NCBI GenBank assembly: GCA_030272585.1
Contig: BSYQ01000008.1
Coordinates: 1,240,001-1,304,000, forward strand
DNA: 64,000 nucleotides
Origin: Bryopsis sp. KO-2023
Lineage: Eukaryota; Chlorophyta; Ulvophyceae; Bryopsidales; Bryopsidaceae
Direction of reading: 5' to 3'
Part shown: piece by piece, positions 38,088 to 48,363 of the stretch
Position numbering within the stretch: the stretch's first letter is position 1
Layout of the letters: each line of letters starts with the position of its first letter
The notes under the pieces: generated by a model
Seen by the model: only the letters and a program-made list of their open reading frames with translations
Told to the model about the DNA's origin: nothing
The model's database searches: none
Program-made: the position numbers and the translations under genes

Positions 38088-38307
38088 AGGGGACTTCACT
38101 CCATGCGGCCAGAAGGAAAAGAGCCAGACGCCGAAGATACAAGCATCGCAAACGTCAAAAGCTCCGGGAGTCACGAGAACGAGAACGGAAGGGGAAACAG
38201 AATAAGAAGCCAGAGAAAGAGTCAAGTAATCCCGCCCAGAGGGCTGAACATCCGCTAATGAGTACGAAACTTGGGGACAAAAAGCGGATGGACGATTCAA
38301 GTACAGT
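38063..38307 (+). pseudogene. pol: C1 pol, N-terminal fragment
   Basis: Basic N-terminal region equivalent to the start of C2/C3 pol (AKRSRRIEGTSLHAARRKRA). The codon that is ATG in C2 and C3 is GTG here. The frame is cut after MDDSSTV by the C3 LTR. Confidence 0.85.
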
Positions 38308-38481
38308 TGATACGTTGTCGCACTCATTTTGCAGTACGAGTGTGTAGTACGGGTTAGTACGGGTTCTAGGGGGTTAAGTTCAGAGAGAACACCTTGTAAA
38401 ATTAATTCTCTGGTTTGTGAAAGTGTGTGACCCCAGTCTCAACTTCAGCAACGACTCACTAAAACCTACAGGGACCTAACA
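38308..38481 (+). repeat. C3 5' LTR (174 bp)
   Basis: TGATACG...CCTAACA, same as the C2 LTRs by eye. Confidence 0.93.
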
Positions 38482-38483
38482 AC

Positions 38484-38495
38484 TGGTTTCGGAGC
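38484..38495 (+). other. C3 primer-binding site
   Basis: TGGTTTCGGAGC, 2 nt after the LTR, followed by CGAAGC as in C2. Confidence 0.75.
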
Positions 38496-38983
38496 CGAAG
38501 CACCCTACCTGCAAGTCGAGTCTACTTAGTGGAAGAGATCGACAGGAGATTTTGCAGTCGAGGTGCAAAAGATCAGGGTCGGCTAGGTCGAAGAAGGTTT
38601 CCCCTCGTGTCTGGAACCTACTTCGTGTTGCTGCGCACCAACCAAACGCTGGACGAAAGAGAACGCACGTTGCTGCGCTCGATCATCCCTCTCAAGATCA
38701 CAGGATCTATAGATCCTTGGACGCTACGACCACAGCACGGCGTAGTAGTACTTCCGTTTGTCGGAGAGTTGTCGACACTGCACGCGGTTACCGCAGAGCG
38801 GACAAAACGAGTCTGCCAGCGGACGTTTCTGCGGACGAATACGTTCCCGCCAGAAATTACGTGCCAGAAACCGCTGCCAGAAACCGCTGACAAAGAGTGA
38901 CCAATTAGTCACGTGGATTACCCGCCAACGGAATCCACCAAACGGACACGTGATTCTACCGCCGACGAATCAAGACATCCACC
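38496..38983 (+). other. C3 leader with palindrome
   Basis: Untranslated leader like that of C2, with the palindrome AGGATCTATAGATCCT at 38702-38717 and a tandem GCCAGAAACCGCT block near 38865. No clear coding. Confidence 0.55.
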
Positions 38984-41950
38984 ATGAGCGGACACGACGA
39001 GCAGCTATACCTGGAATACGGTATCGAAGACAATCAGCAAGAGCGCGACGCCCCAGATGGCCCGCCGCTATATCCGCTGATCGTCGCCCAGGAATTACCT
39101 GCTGTCGGACTGCCAATACAGGCAGAAATGGACCGGCCATTACAGGCATACGGTATCCCCGCACACCCGGACATGGTGGAGGAAGCAGGCGATGAGGAAG
39201 CGGACATTGGCCCGGAGTTTGATGAGGAGATGGAGGAAGAACCAGGAGTCTTCATCAATCAACAAACGCAGCACCTGCAACAGAGCCAAGTAAACGTGCA
39301 TAACCAGACCCTGCACGTGCACAACGATGGCCTGCAGGAGCGCGATCTCCATGAATCGCAAGAGCGGTTATACAGCCAATTGTCCGAGGAGGCTGCCCAG
39401 CGGACAGCCCAGGTCGCCGAGCACCTTGATAGTCGGATGGAGGGAGCTTGTTCAAGCATGGCTTCCCAAGTACATGATGTGTTGGACTCTACTCTACAGT
39501 CCCGCCATCACCAGATCGAAGGACAGCTCAGTGAGAGGTTGGATGAGCGGATACAAGATCTGGATGCTGCAGCCAAGGGGAGGCTCAGCCAAATGGAAGC
39601 TGGCTTGGCGAATATCCGTGATGTCGCCCAGAAAGAGGTGGACGAAGCCAAAGAGGCTCAGCGGATATTGGCTGAACAAGTAGCGGACACGGATGAGCAA
39701 AGAAGGAAACTCGAAGAAGAGTTTGACCGGCAACATGCCGACGCCCTTTGGGGGTTGGATACGGTTCAACAAGAACTGAGAGAGACCCAGGCACTAGTGG
39801 ATGCGGGTCAGAGTAAACAGTTCAAAGAACTCATTCGTGTTAAGCATGATCTTGAAGCGACTAAAGACAGAGCGGAAAGTTTTCAAACACAGCATCATGC
39901 GGAAGTAGCCTATTTGTTAAAGGAGGCAGCGGCTGCGAAAGAAGCGGCGGCTAGATTACAAGCGGAAATGGAGGAGTTGAAAAGAAGTCAAAGTCGGTCT
40001 TCAAGGAGAAGCAGATCGAGAAGCTCAACAAGGAGCAGAGAGCCGCGGGAAATGCTACAAGAAATGCTACAAGATCCGGAAACAGCGCAAGAGCTAAAGA
40101 AGGTGTTCGAGGATGTAGCGGACACAAAGTTCACGTCGAATTTTGAGTTTTGGCGGAAGAAAGATGCTGCAGCAGTTGCCACACAGATGGCATCCGCTGC
40201 TCAACAAACACCTCTTGTGGCTGCTATGGCGGGAGCGGGAACCAGAACGGTGGCACAACCACCAAGCTTGGCCGAAGTACAAGTTCCATTCGGTCAACCG
40301 CCCCAAACCTCATCCGGCTTTGCCCCGGATTCGGTAGGTTTCCCGCCAATACCACCAGTATTTCCGCGGGCAAATAGACCGATTACCCGACCTGCATCAC
40401 CCCCAGTCATTATTCCTGGAGTGGGGCGAGGCAGTGCAATCAGCGGACAGGGAAATGTACCTAGGCCGATCGTGAGGCCTAGCGCTGTGTTTGGACAAAC
40501 ACCAAATACAAGACCACCAGCGGTATTACAGCCAGTACAACCGCCACAGCGTACGCAGGCTTCTCCCGTGGTCCAAACTGTTCCGCTGACAACTCCAACA
40601 ACCACGTCACCCGAGCCACCTAGAACATTACCCATGCCACCACCAGTTTCTCAACCAGTGTTATCACATCCATCAATGATTTCACCACCCGGCTATTATG
40701 CCATGGGAGCATCATACATTCGGCCTTCTATCTTAGGTCACTCCGTGAATGTATACGGAGCTCCATCATCCGGAAACCCCTATGTTGGATGGGGATCCTA
40801 TCCGCGTATTCCTCAACGCGCAGGCGGAGGAGGCGGAGGAGGCGGAGGTGGAGATGATGATGGTTCCGGTGATGGAAGTGGCGGAGGCCCATCGGACAGA
40901 AGTGGCCGTGGGTCTGCACCTGGACCACATATTGGTGGAGGAGGAGAAGGACCATCTAGGAACCCAGGAGGCGGTCCTGGAGATGGTGGTGGTGGAGGTG
41001 GCGGAGGAGGCGGACCTCCTGGTCCCCCAGGTGGGGTCCCAGATTTTATGGGCTATGCACGTCCAGAAAATCGTTTGCTTCACATTCCCAATGCGGTCAA
41101 ATTCCCGATGCCGAAACCGTATACTGGCGCTGGAGATCGCTGGATTCGGGATTGGCAGGCAGAACTCACCAACTTCTGTAAAGTTTATGATTTGGATGAG
41201 TCTGTTTGGCTTAAAGTATTCCGCACAAATCTCTCTGGTTCAGCCGCCACATGGCGGAATATGCAAGAGATGCGGATTCGGGAAGGAGTTCGTCCGATGT
41301 TCCAGGACTGGGTACAACTTGTGGAAGAGTTAGCTATTGCTTTCGAACCAACAAGAATGTCCGATGTTTCACGTAGGAAGCTGCGGAAACTTCAACAAAC
41401 GGGGACTGTTCGTTCCTACATTAACGCATTTCGGGATCTCATACTCAGAATTCCGAATATGACGGAGGAGGAGCAGTACTTGACGTTTGTTGACGGATTA
41501 CGGCCCCAGATCCGACATCAAGTTGTTACAATGGTGACAGAAGGAGTGGAAGCGGCGATAGTCACTGCCGAAAGAATCGATTCGTTGGGTAGCCAATCTC
41601 AAAACAACCGCGGACGTGGTCGCGGACGAGGGCGATGGAACTGGAATTGGAAAAACAAGCCCAAAGCTGATCAGAACCAGCAAATGCAAGGTCAGCAACC
41701 GCAACCACCACCTCCACCCCAAGATCAAAATCAGCAAATGGGAGGAGGCAACAGAGGTGGCGGCGGCCGTGGCCGCGGAAGAGGCGGAAGACGAGGTGGC
41801 GGACGAAATCGAGGTGGTGGCGGAAGGCAGCAACAAGGCGGAGCTAGAGGCGGAGGCGCATGTTACATCTGCGGTGAAGTGGGTCATGGCTTTGGAAAAT
41901 GTCCTAAAGGCCCAACTTTTCAAAAATGGCTAAAAGATCACGCCGCATAG
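38984..41950 (+). CDS. gag: C3 gag (988 aa)
   Basis: Full-length gag nearly identical to that of C2: acidic N-terminus, coiled coil, RS-rich stretch, Pro and Gly linkers, capsid core, RGG tail and knuckle CYICGEVGHGFGKC. ATG at 38984, stop TAG at 41950, overlapping the pol ATG (41926) by 25 nt. It is the only intact gag of C type on this strand and may still be transcribed from the C3 LTR. Confidence 0.94.
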   Translation: MSGHDEQLYLEYGIEDNQQERDAPDGPPLYPLIVAQELPAVGLPIQAEMDRPLQAYGIPAHPDMVEEAGDEEADIGPEFDEEMEEEPGVFINQQTQHLQQSQVNVHNQTLHVHNDGLQERDLHESQERLYSQLSEEAAQRTAQVAEHLDSRMEGACSSMASQVHDVLDSTLQSRHHQIEGQLSERLDERIQDLDAAAKGRLSQMEAGLANIRDVAQKEVDEAKEAQRILAEQVADTDEQRRKLEEEFDRQHADALWGLDTVQQELRETQALVDAGQSKQFKELIRVKHDLEATKDRAESFQTQHHAEVAYLLKEAAAAKEAAARLQAEMEELKRSQSRSSRRSRSRSSTRSREPREMLQEMLQDPETAQELKKVFEDVADTKFTSNFEFWRKKDAAAVATQMASAAQQTPLVAAMAGAGTRTVAQPPSLAEVQVPFGQPPQTSSGFAPDSVGFPPIPPVFPRANRPITRPASPPVIIPGVGRGSAISGQGNVPRPIVRPSAVFGQTPNTRPPAVLQPVQPPQRTQASPVVQTVPLTTPTTTSPEPPRTLPMPPPVSQPVLSHPSMISPPGYYAMGASYIRPSILGHSVNVYGAPSSGNPYVGWGSYPRIPQRAGGGGGGGGGGDDDGSGDGSGGGPSDRSGRGSAPGPHIGGGGEGPSRNPGGGPGDGGGGGGGGGGPPGPPGGVPDFMGYARPENRLLHIPNAVKFPMPKPYTGAGDRWIRDWQAELTNFCKVYDLDESVWLKVFRTNLSGSAATWRNMQEMRIREGVRPMFQDWVQLVEELAIAFEPTRMSDVSRRKLRKLQQTGTVRSYINAFRDLILRIPNMTEEEQYLTFVDGLRPQIRHQVVTMVTEGVEAAIVTAERIDSLGSQSQNNRGRGRGRGRWNWNWKNKPKADQNQQMQGQQPQPPPPPQDQNQQMGGGNRGGGGRGRGRGGRRGGGRNRGGGGRQQQGGARGGGACYICGEVGHGFGKCPKGPTFQKWLKDHAA

Positions 41951-42888
41951 AGGAGACTTCACTCCATGCGGCCAGAAGAAAAAGAGCCAGACGCCGAAGA
42001 TATAGACATCGCAGACGTCAGAAGCTCCGGGAGTCACGAGCAAGAGAACGAGAGGGGAATAAAAAGACCGAGAAAGAGTCAAAAAGAAATCCCGCCCAGA
42101 GGGCTGAAAATCCGCTGATGAGTACAAAATTTGGTGACAAAGGGCGGATGGATGATTCAAGTACGGTCATCCTAAGCACTTCCGGCAGAGAGTTGGCGGA
42201 AAGTGTTGGTTCAGTACATGAAGACTCTGGAAGTTCCTCCGGAGATAGCAACCTGGAATCTATCCCGCCTTGTGGAGAGAAACAGGCTTCGGAAGGAAGT
42301 GTAAAAAGTTTAGACCGGACCAGCCCAAGGGTTCCGTCTGACGCCGATGCAAGGGGGGCATCGGACAGAAAGAAACAACCAGGGGTTGAAGGTGGGGATT
42401 ACCTTCAAGACAGTTTTAACCCGCTGGTAAATAATCACCACCTTAAGTTCATGGGATATGAGCTTAAGGGGCGGATAGGGGGAGTTTCAATCTCCGCTTA
42501 TTTGGACTGTGGAGCTACGGAAAATTATGTAGCGCAGAAACTTGTGGATCGTTTGGGGTTAGAGTTCTCCTCGTGTAATAAGACCGTTTCGTTAGCCAAC
42601 GGGTCTGTTTGCAATGTGGACAAACGATGCGGAAACATCAACATGCAGTTGGGCGGATACAAAACCCAGTTTTCTGCGGATGTTTTTCCTCATCTCACAT
42701 ATGACATTGTGTTAGGGTTACCGTGGCTCATCGCCAATAACCCGTCCATAGACTTTGCACAGGGAACTATCAACATTCGCCAAGGTCAAGGTTGGATAAC
42801 AGTACCGGTAAAGGAAAGACCGACTGATTATCTTCAACTTGCGAACGGGGCGCTGATAAGACGTGGAGTTAAACGCTCACCAGATTAA
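41926..42888 (+). pseudogene. pol: C3 pol, truncated after the protease
   Basis: Starts MAKRSRRIEETSLHAARR as in C2. The Arg-rich N-terminus and retropepsin (AYLDCGATENYV, LTYDIVLGLPWL) are complete. Homology ends at LQLAN (42845), and 14 foreign codons lead to a stop. RT, RNase H, integrase, chromodomain and third ORF are missing, so this copy cannot move on its own. Confidence 0.9.
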
Positions 42889-43320
42889 CAGCAACCGAAC
42901 ATGCGATGTGCCCGCGTGACTCACCTGCATCTCACCCGCGATCAATGATCGGTTCTTGACGCAGACGACCCACCGATCATGATCGGTGTTGCGCCGATCA
43001 TGATCGGCGCAAGCCGATTATAGTCGATCGCGCCGATCACGATCACGATCTCGATCAAGCGCCGCACCCTGTCGGCACCTGATCGGCAGTTTTTGATCGG
43101 CCGATCACGATCAGGCCGATCAAAAACTGCCGATCAAGTAGGGCGACCGATCAGATCGGTGATCGGCCGATCTTGATCGATGATCGGCCCTGCCAGACCT
43201 GATCGGCGACCGATCAGATCGGTGATCGGCCGATCACGATTTGATCGGTCGCACTGCTTGATCGGCGACCGATCAAATCGTGATCGGATCCATAGTATGC
43301 TTGCAGCTGGAATAGATCTT
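42846..43320. repeat. GATC-dense hairpin array
   Basis: About 34 GATC tetramers lie within roughly 400 bp, mostly as CCGATC/GATCGG. It includes palindromes such as CGCCGATCATGATCGGCG, a perfect 22-bp inverted repeat (43081-43102 with 43114-43135, 11-nt loop), and a 29-bp unit starting CGACCGATCAGATCGGTGAT repeated at 43144 and 43207. No coding is seen. It directly follows the broken end of C3. Confidence 0.85.
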
Positions 43321-43760
43321 TGAAGGAGGTTACAGACTTTTTCCAAAAAAAGGAAAAAGACAGGGGAAAAGATAACGTAAAAAAGAAGGTTTGGACATTC
43401 GGACAGGGAGTTGTGTCTGGTCTAGATTCAGTGGAGCATTTATTTCATGGTCAAGCCAGATTGGGCTTCCATGGTTAGCCAGCGCTTGATGTTTAGGACA
43501 TACGAAATTGAAATTGCCATGCAGACTACTTTTGTAAACAGAAATGTACAATTCAAATGAGTTTTTAAAAGAGTGGAGATATTCTTGATCGAAGGCTTTG
43601 CCTAAATAACAAACAATTCGTAGACTCAGAGAAAAGAGGTTCAATCAAAATTAAAGAGAATTAGAAAAAATTCCTCCATAAAAGTTCATCAACTTCACAC
43701 TTCATACCCAACAATAAATTTTGTCTGAAAAAAACAATCAAACTTGGAGCCAAGCCAAGC
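43321..43760. other. Spacer, nothing recognised
   Basis: AT-richer DNA between the GATC array and the 3' end of the next gene. It probably includes that gene's 3' UTR. No gene, RNA or repeat is recognised. Confidence 0.5.
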
Positions 43761-46700
43761 TCACTCCCTGGATCCATTCTGCAGGCGGCTGGCCAGCATC
43801 TCCATGTCCCTGGCAACTTGCTGCAACTCGCTGCTGCTGGACCTTTCTCTCCCTGATTGCCTGTTCTCTTCCTGAATTCTTCCAGGAATCTTTCCGTTGC
43901 GACTTGCGGCATATCGAGACCTACCACTCCTGGATGGTTGCCCAGAAGAGCTCCTATTGGCCTGCCTGATTTTGTTCATCAGGTGCTCTTGATGGACTCT
44001 CCACCTCTCCTCGACCTCGTGGACCGATCGCTCGACCACAGCCGGCGAAAAGATGCTTGGCAAGCTGTTGAGGTCGCTCTCAAACGATTCTGTGTACTGT
44101 CCGTGGTGATTGGCAGGTTGGAAGTGCTCCTCCCAGGCGGTGTGTCGTGGATATCGACTTTGTTCAGCTCCTCTCGGTGGATACACATTCATACCTCGTT
44201 GGTTCGAAGCGAAGCGCTCCATTGCCGCACCAGAAAAGCCATTGTGATACCGGCGATCGAATTCTTCGACAAAATGAGTGCTGTCATGAAAATCCCTGGA
44301 CCTGGAGTCTCTTGGAGACATGTTCCTTCTTGATTTGCCATTGTGTCCATTCTTCTGTTGATGTTTGAGTTGGCTTTGTTCTCTTTCTCTGATGTAGTGT
44401 GCTTCGTTGTGGTATCCTTCATGGGAATCTACTCGATTGTAGTACCCGTCCCTTTGGTAACTGTCTTGAAATCCTGGAGCTTCGGTTCTCACATACCGAC
44501 TGCTCTGGTAAAAGTCATCCTGCGCTCTCCTTGGATGAAACTCGTGGCTCATAATGGGTCGCCTCGGTGTCTCAGTGCTCTGGTCTGTATCTGTGGTGGG
44601 TTCGGACTCAGACATTTTTTGACATGCCTCCTGAACAGTCTCCCCCATTGTTTTGCACAACGACCGAAGTACATCCCATGACGCCTCTCCATTCTCAACT
44701 CGCTCGCCACCTCCGTCTGAATCGGGATTAGGCGGCCACGCTGGTGCAACTCCAAACGAGGGCTCCTTCAAAATGCTAGGTTGTCTATTTTCTTCCTTGG
44801 GAAAATGATGAATTGATGTATGCAAGGGTTGCTTGACATCCCTTGCTACCTCTGCACTCCTATTTTCAGCCTTCGTTTCGACTTTCGCATCCCTTAAAAG
44901 GGTTTCTTTCTCAGCGAAATGTAGGTGCAGGTGAAATTGATCTGGCACAACATTTGTGGTTGTGCTCTCGATTCCCTCCAGAGCGAATCGGTCGAGAAGC
45001 TCTTTTGGGATGATTTCAGATAGCCACTCCGCCCCTGATTGTCGATCCTTGAGGTCAAACTCAGTGCCATCCAGCAGTTTTTCCTTGGGGGGAGCTTGTG
45101 GAATGAGTTCTTTGCTTGACGTTTGTGTGGACGTGTCAAGCCTAACCTTCTCCTGTTTGTTTGCAGTTTCCGTCTTTCTCAAAAACAAAGATTCTCTTTC
45201 AGTCTGAATCCCGACTGTGCATGCGTTGGAAATCTCTCTTTCTTTTCGAGGCTTATCGATGCTTGTCTGGGAACCCCTCAAGGACTCTCTGATTTCAGCC
45301 TGAATCGCTGCCGACCTGGCCTTCACTACCTCCTCTTCATCCTCAAAGTTCCTCGAGTCCCTCAACACCGAAATAGCTCTGACGCTGGGGTAAGTCGTGG
45401 TATCGCTGCCTTTTTGAATCGCCTCAGTCGCTTGGGGCTTTCCTCCATCCGAAAAGGCCTGATCAGAAACGGGGAGAGACGCTTCCTCATGTAATTTTCT
45501 CCCGTGGGGTCCGATTTTCCCTGAGCTATCAATCGACATGGACTTCAAGCACTCTCTCTTATCGCTGGCCTTCTTACATCCCTCACTGGAGCTCGATTCC
45601 AGCACGTTGCGATTGCCCCCAGCGGTTACCGAATTCACATTTTCTTGTGACTCGCCAAGATGCCCTCCAAGCTTTGTCTCGGCGCTTCTCGATGCAGAAA
45701 ATGTAGACGGCACGGGTATAGCTGTGAACCTTTTCCTGTGGCCCCCGTCACTCGTCCAACAGTTCTCACGGTTGAACTGGGCTCGCAGGTCGTTGTCAGT
45801 GCTGGTTTTGGATTTGCAGAACTCTTTTGTCTCACAACTGTTCCCCATGCGTCCGTCGACATGGGACGTTAAGGGGACCTCCTTCCCTTTGTTCTGGTCG
45901 TCGGATGGGCCATCGTCGAAAAAACTGTAATACCCCTGTCAAAACAAAGATCGATGGCTCAGCGTGTACAAAATATGGTAGTCGAATTAAGACTCGGATC
46001 GATGTTTCTTTGTTTTTTTGTTCGTCGCTTTTTGTGCTGGTCGAGATACAGAAGCCATCTCTTAGCCCGGTTCATTGTCTGCTTTCTGGTTCCGTCCTGG
46101 AAATCGCCATACCTTCTCATCGAACTCGTCGGTTTTGTAATCGTCATCGCCACTTTCGAGCCAATGCATAGACGACTCGTCTCCCCTCGACTCGTCGCTT
46201 CCAAATTCATCGTAGTGCGCGTAGCGATATATGTGCCGGACGACCTAGATCCAAACGTGGCGCGAGTTTCTTTCATGTGGACGGAGCAGAATCCAAAGGA
46301 TAACAAGGAGACTTTTCCAAAACGACATACCTGGGGTTCAGATGGACGAAGCGGCTCCGTGAGATCGCTAGCCTGACGTTGCGGCCAGTCCTTTTGCCCG
46401 TGCTCCGACACACCGCCTGTGAGGGTGCTTTCCAAGGACGCAGCAAGGGCAACCTGCAGATGCAAATGAAAATTTTGACGTCGCTCGGAAACACCATAAG
46501 AAAAGCACCAGAATCGCTACGCACCTCGACATTGCGTGGGAGGGAGCAATGGTCAGACCCAACAGATGCCTCGTATTCATCCATGGACTCGGGTTTGTCC
46601 CCGCGCTGAACTGAGCCAGTCCTCGCCGAACCAGAATCGCACTCTCGTGATGCACCATCCAATTCGACCCCCTTTGCGATATGGACGTGGCGCTCCGAGG

Positions 46701-47654
46701 ATGCAGAGCCCACTCCGGAGCTCACTTGAGCTTGTGGCTGTGTGGAATGCAGAGGCTGGACGGAGAAGTCGGACACGCCCAACAGATTCCTGCACTTCGA
46801 CAAGAAATGAGACTCTCGAAGCTCTTCAAGCTGCTTCTTGACGACTTTTGTTTGCTCCAGCAACGCGCCGTTCGAGGGGGCTAGTATCTTTTGGCTTCTG
46901 GTGGTTTTGGAGGATCCCCCGCTGGAATCGCCTTGGGGTGACTGACGTCCCTCGCTGGGTCCATTCCTTGCCGCTCGAGGACTTGGGGGCCTGCCTTTTG
47001 CACGCTGCAGGAGCGCTCTGGCTCTTGCCGCATTGGAACTGGTGTTCCACGCTGCGCTCAAGGTTGCGTACGATTGGTTGTCGACAGAAGAGTCACGGGA
47101 AGGGCCTTGGCGATCCCACAGAGCACAGTAGTACCGACTGTACCCTTGCGGTCTTGTGCGGTCTTGTTCGCGCCCAAAAAAGCTCCCAAGATCTGTCCCT
47201 CTAGCCAGCCACTCGGAGACCTTGATGGACGAGTCGGACGTGGTATTGCTCCCTGCTGTTGCAGAAAAAAGCACGACAGCAGTGAACGCAAGGTGGTCCA
47301 GTCGACCAGACCAGACGTCAAAACCTTTTGACAGTAATCACTACAGGTGAGCTTGGCCGTCAAAAGTTCCACACCTCCACCATAGCGCTCCGTGCTGTCG
47401 CGCACCCGCTGCATGACCGCGTGGGGTCCTTGCAGCCCAAGCAGATCGCTGATGGCTTGTCTGCTCATTCGGATAGGCACTGTTGGAGCTGAAAGGTCAA
47501 GGTGCTGATGTCCTGGTGGGTCAATGCTTAAAGCCAAGCGCGGGGAGCATTGGCAGGGGCGACTGATGGAGATTGATTCTGTCAGTGCAAACATTTGGTT
47601 TGAGCGGTTGTGGTTGCTTTCAAGGAAATTGTGTGGCAAATTGAACAATGACAT
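43761..47654 (-). CDS. Unrecognised protein, three exons, about 1071 aa
   Basis: Proposed exons: 47654-47345, 47255-46525 and 45935-43761. The introns (GTAGTG...CAACAG and GTGCGT...TGACAG) keep phase and join the three frames into one of 1072 codons. The start could also be the Met at 47468 (MSRQAISDLLGLQ). The protein is largely polar and low in complexity: an N-terminal ordered part, a Ser/Arg/Gly-rich middle, acidic and Arg/His-rich regions, and a C-terminal helix (VHEVEERWRVHQEHLMNKIR) ending QQVARDMEMLASRLQNGSRE, possibly a coiled coil. No catalytic motif, signal peptide or membrane segment is seen. I do not recognise a family; a scaffold role is only a guess. Confidence 0.6.
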
Positions 47655-48363
47655 TCACGCAATCTGCAGAATTGGCAGTTTGGGGGGGGGGGAGGGCAGC
47701 AATTCTCGAATTCTTTGGAAGGCAATGCAACAAAGCAAAAATGGATACAATTTTTTTGATTTGTCTGTACTGCAACCACCTCACTTCAATCTCGGGTTCA
47801 CAACACAGGCATATTTTTTGGGGGGCCCACGACCAGTCAGAAAAAAACACGGTGAAGGAAAAAGGGAAAAAGATGGCAAACACACACACGATAGTTCAGG
47901 TTTAATCTACATCCATGTGACGTACAATTTATCCTATTCTGCATCTTTTTCTCTACGTGCTGAAAAACCGACCACCACAGTGCAAAAGCACCCAACCAAA
48001 TCATCGACACCACCTGTGGAAGCACTTATAAATGGGCTACTCTCAAATCAGGACGATAATCCCACACACAGCCTCTCCCCCCCCCCAAAAAAAAAGAAAA
48101 TTAGAAAAGAAAAGAAACCCCTCTGATTTTCAGTGAATTCTGAAAATGACCACCATCCATGATTGCATCGACACCTTTTCTTGCCATTATTATTGTTGTA
48201 TCAGGTACATTCTCCTCAACTGTATGTATATTCATGCAGAGGGTTTGTCCATGATTTGAATCAACCTCCTAACTGTTACAATTTCATTGTGGGAAGAAAG
48301 AAACAAACAAACAAGCAAAACGAAAGAAACCAAGAAAGGAGAAAGCAGAGGATAGATATATGA
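47655..48363. other. Intergenic region, no gene seen
   Basis: Between the start of the unrecognised gene and the 3' end of MZT1. Contains G- and A-runs and probably the promoter of the former gene and the 3' UTR of the latter. Open frames here are short and low in complexity. Confidence 0.5.

Larger units (their letters stand above)
36087..38307 (+). mobile_element. Element C1, right remnant
   Basis: C1 continues here from 5808 and ends at the 5' LTR of C3 (38308). It holds the C-terminal two thirds of gag and the N-terminal 80 or so codons of pol. The rest of C1 pol is not in the window. Confidence 0.9.
38308..42845 (+). mobile_element. Element C3: C-family copy truncated in pol
   Basis: C3 starts with an LTR identical to those of C2, inserted in C1 pol after ACAGT (38303-38307). 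Leader, gag and the first 300 or so codons of pol follow. Homology to C2 stops at 42845, within the stretch just after the protease, and unrelated GATC-rich DNA begins. No second LTR or target-site copy is seen, so the right part was lost by deletion or rearrangement. Confidence 0.92.

Noticed and set aside
38529-38900. Frame of 123 codons in the C3 leader
   Set aside because: It begins with GTG, not ATG, has no recognisable domain, and its C-terminal end differs in C2, so I treat the leader as untranslated.
42976-43136. GATC palindromes as a CRISPR-like or bacterial Dam-type origin region
   Set aside because: No regular repeat-spacer spacing, no associated genes, and the surroundings are clearly eukaryotic.
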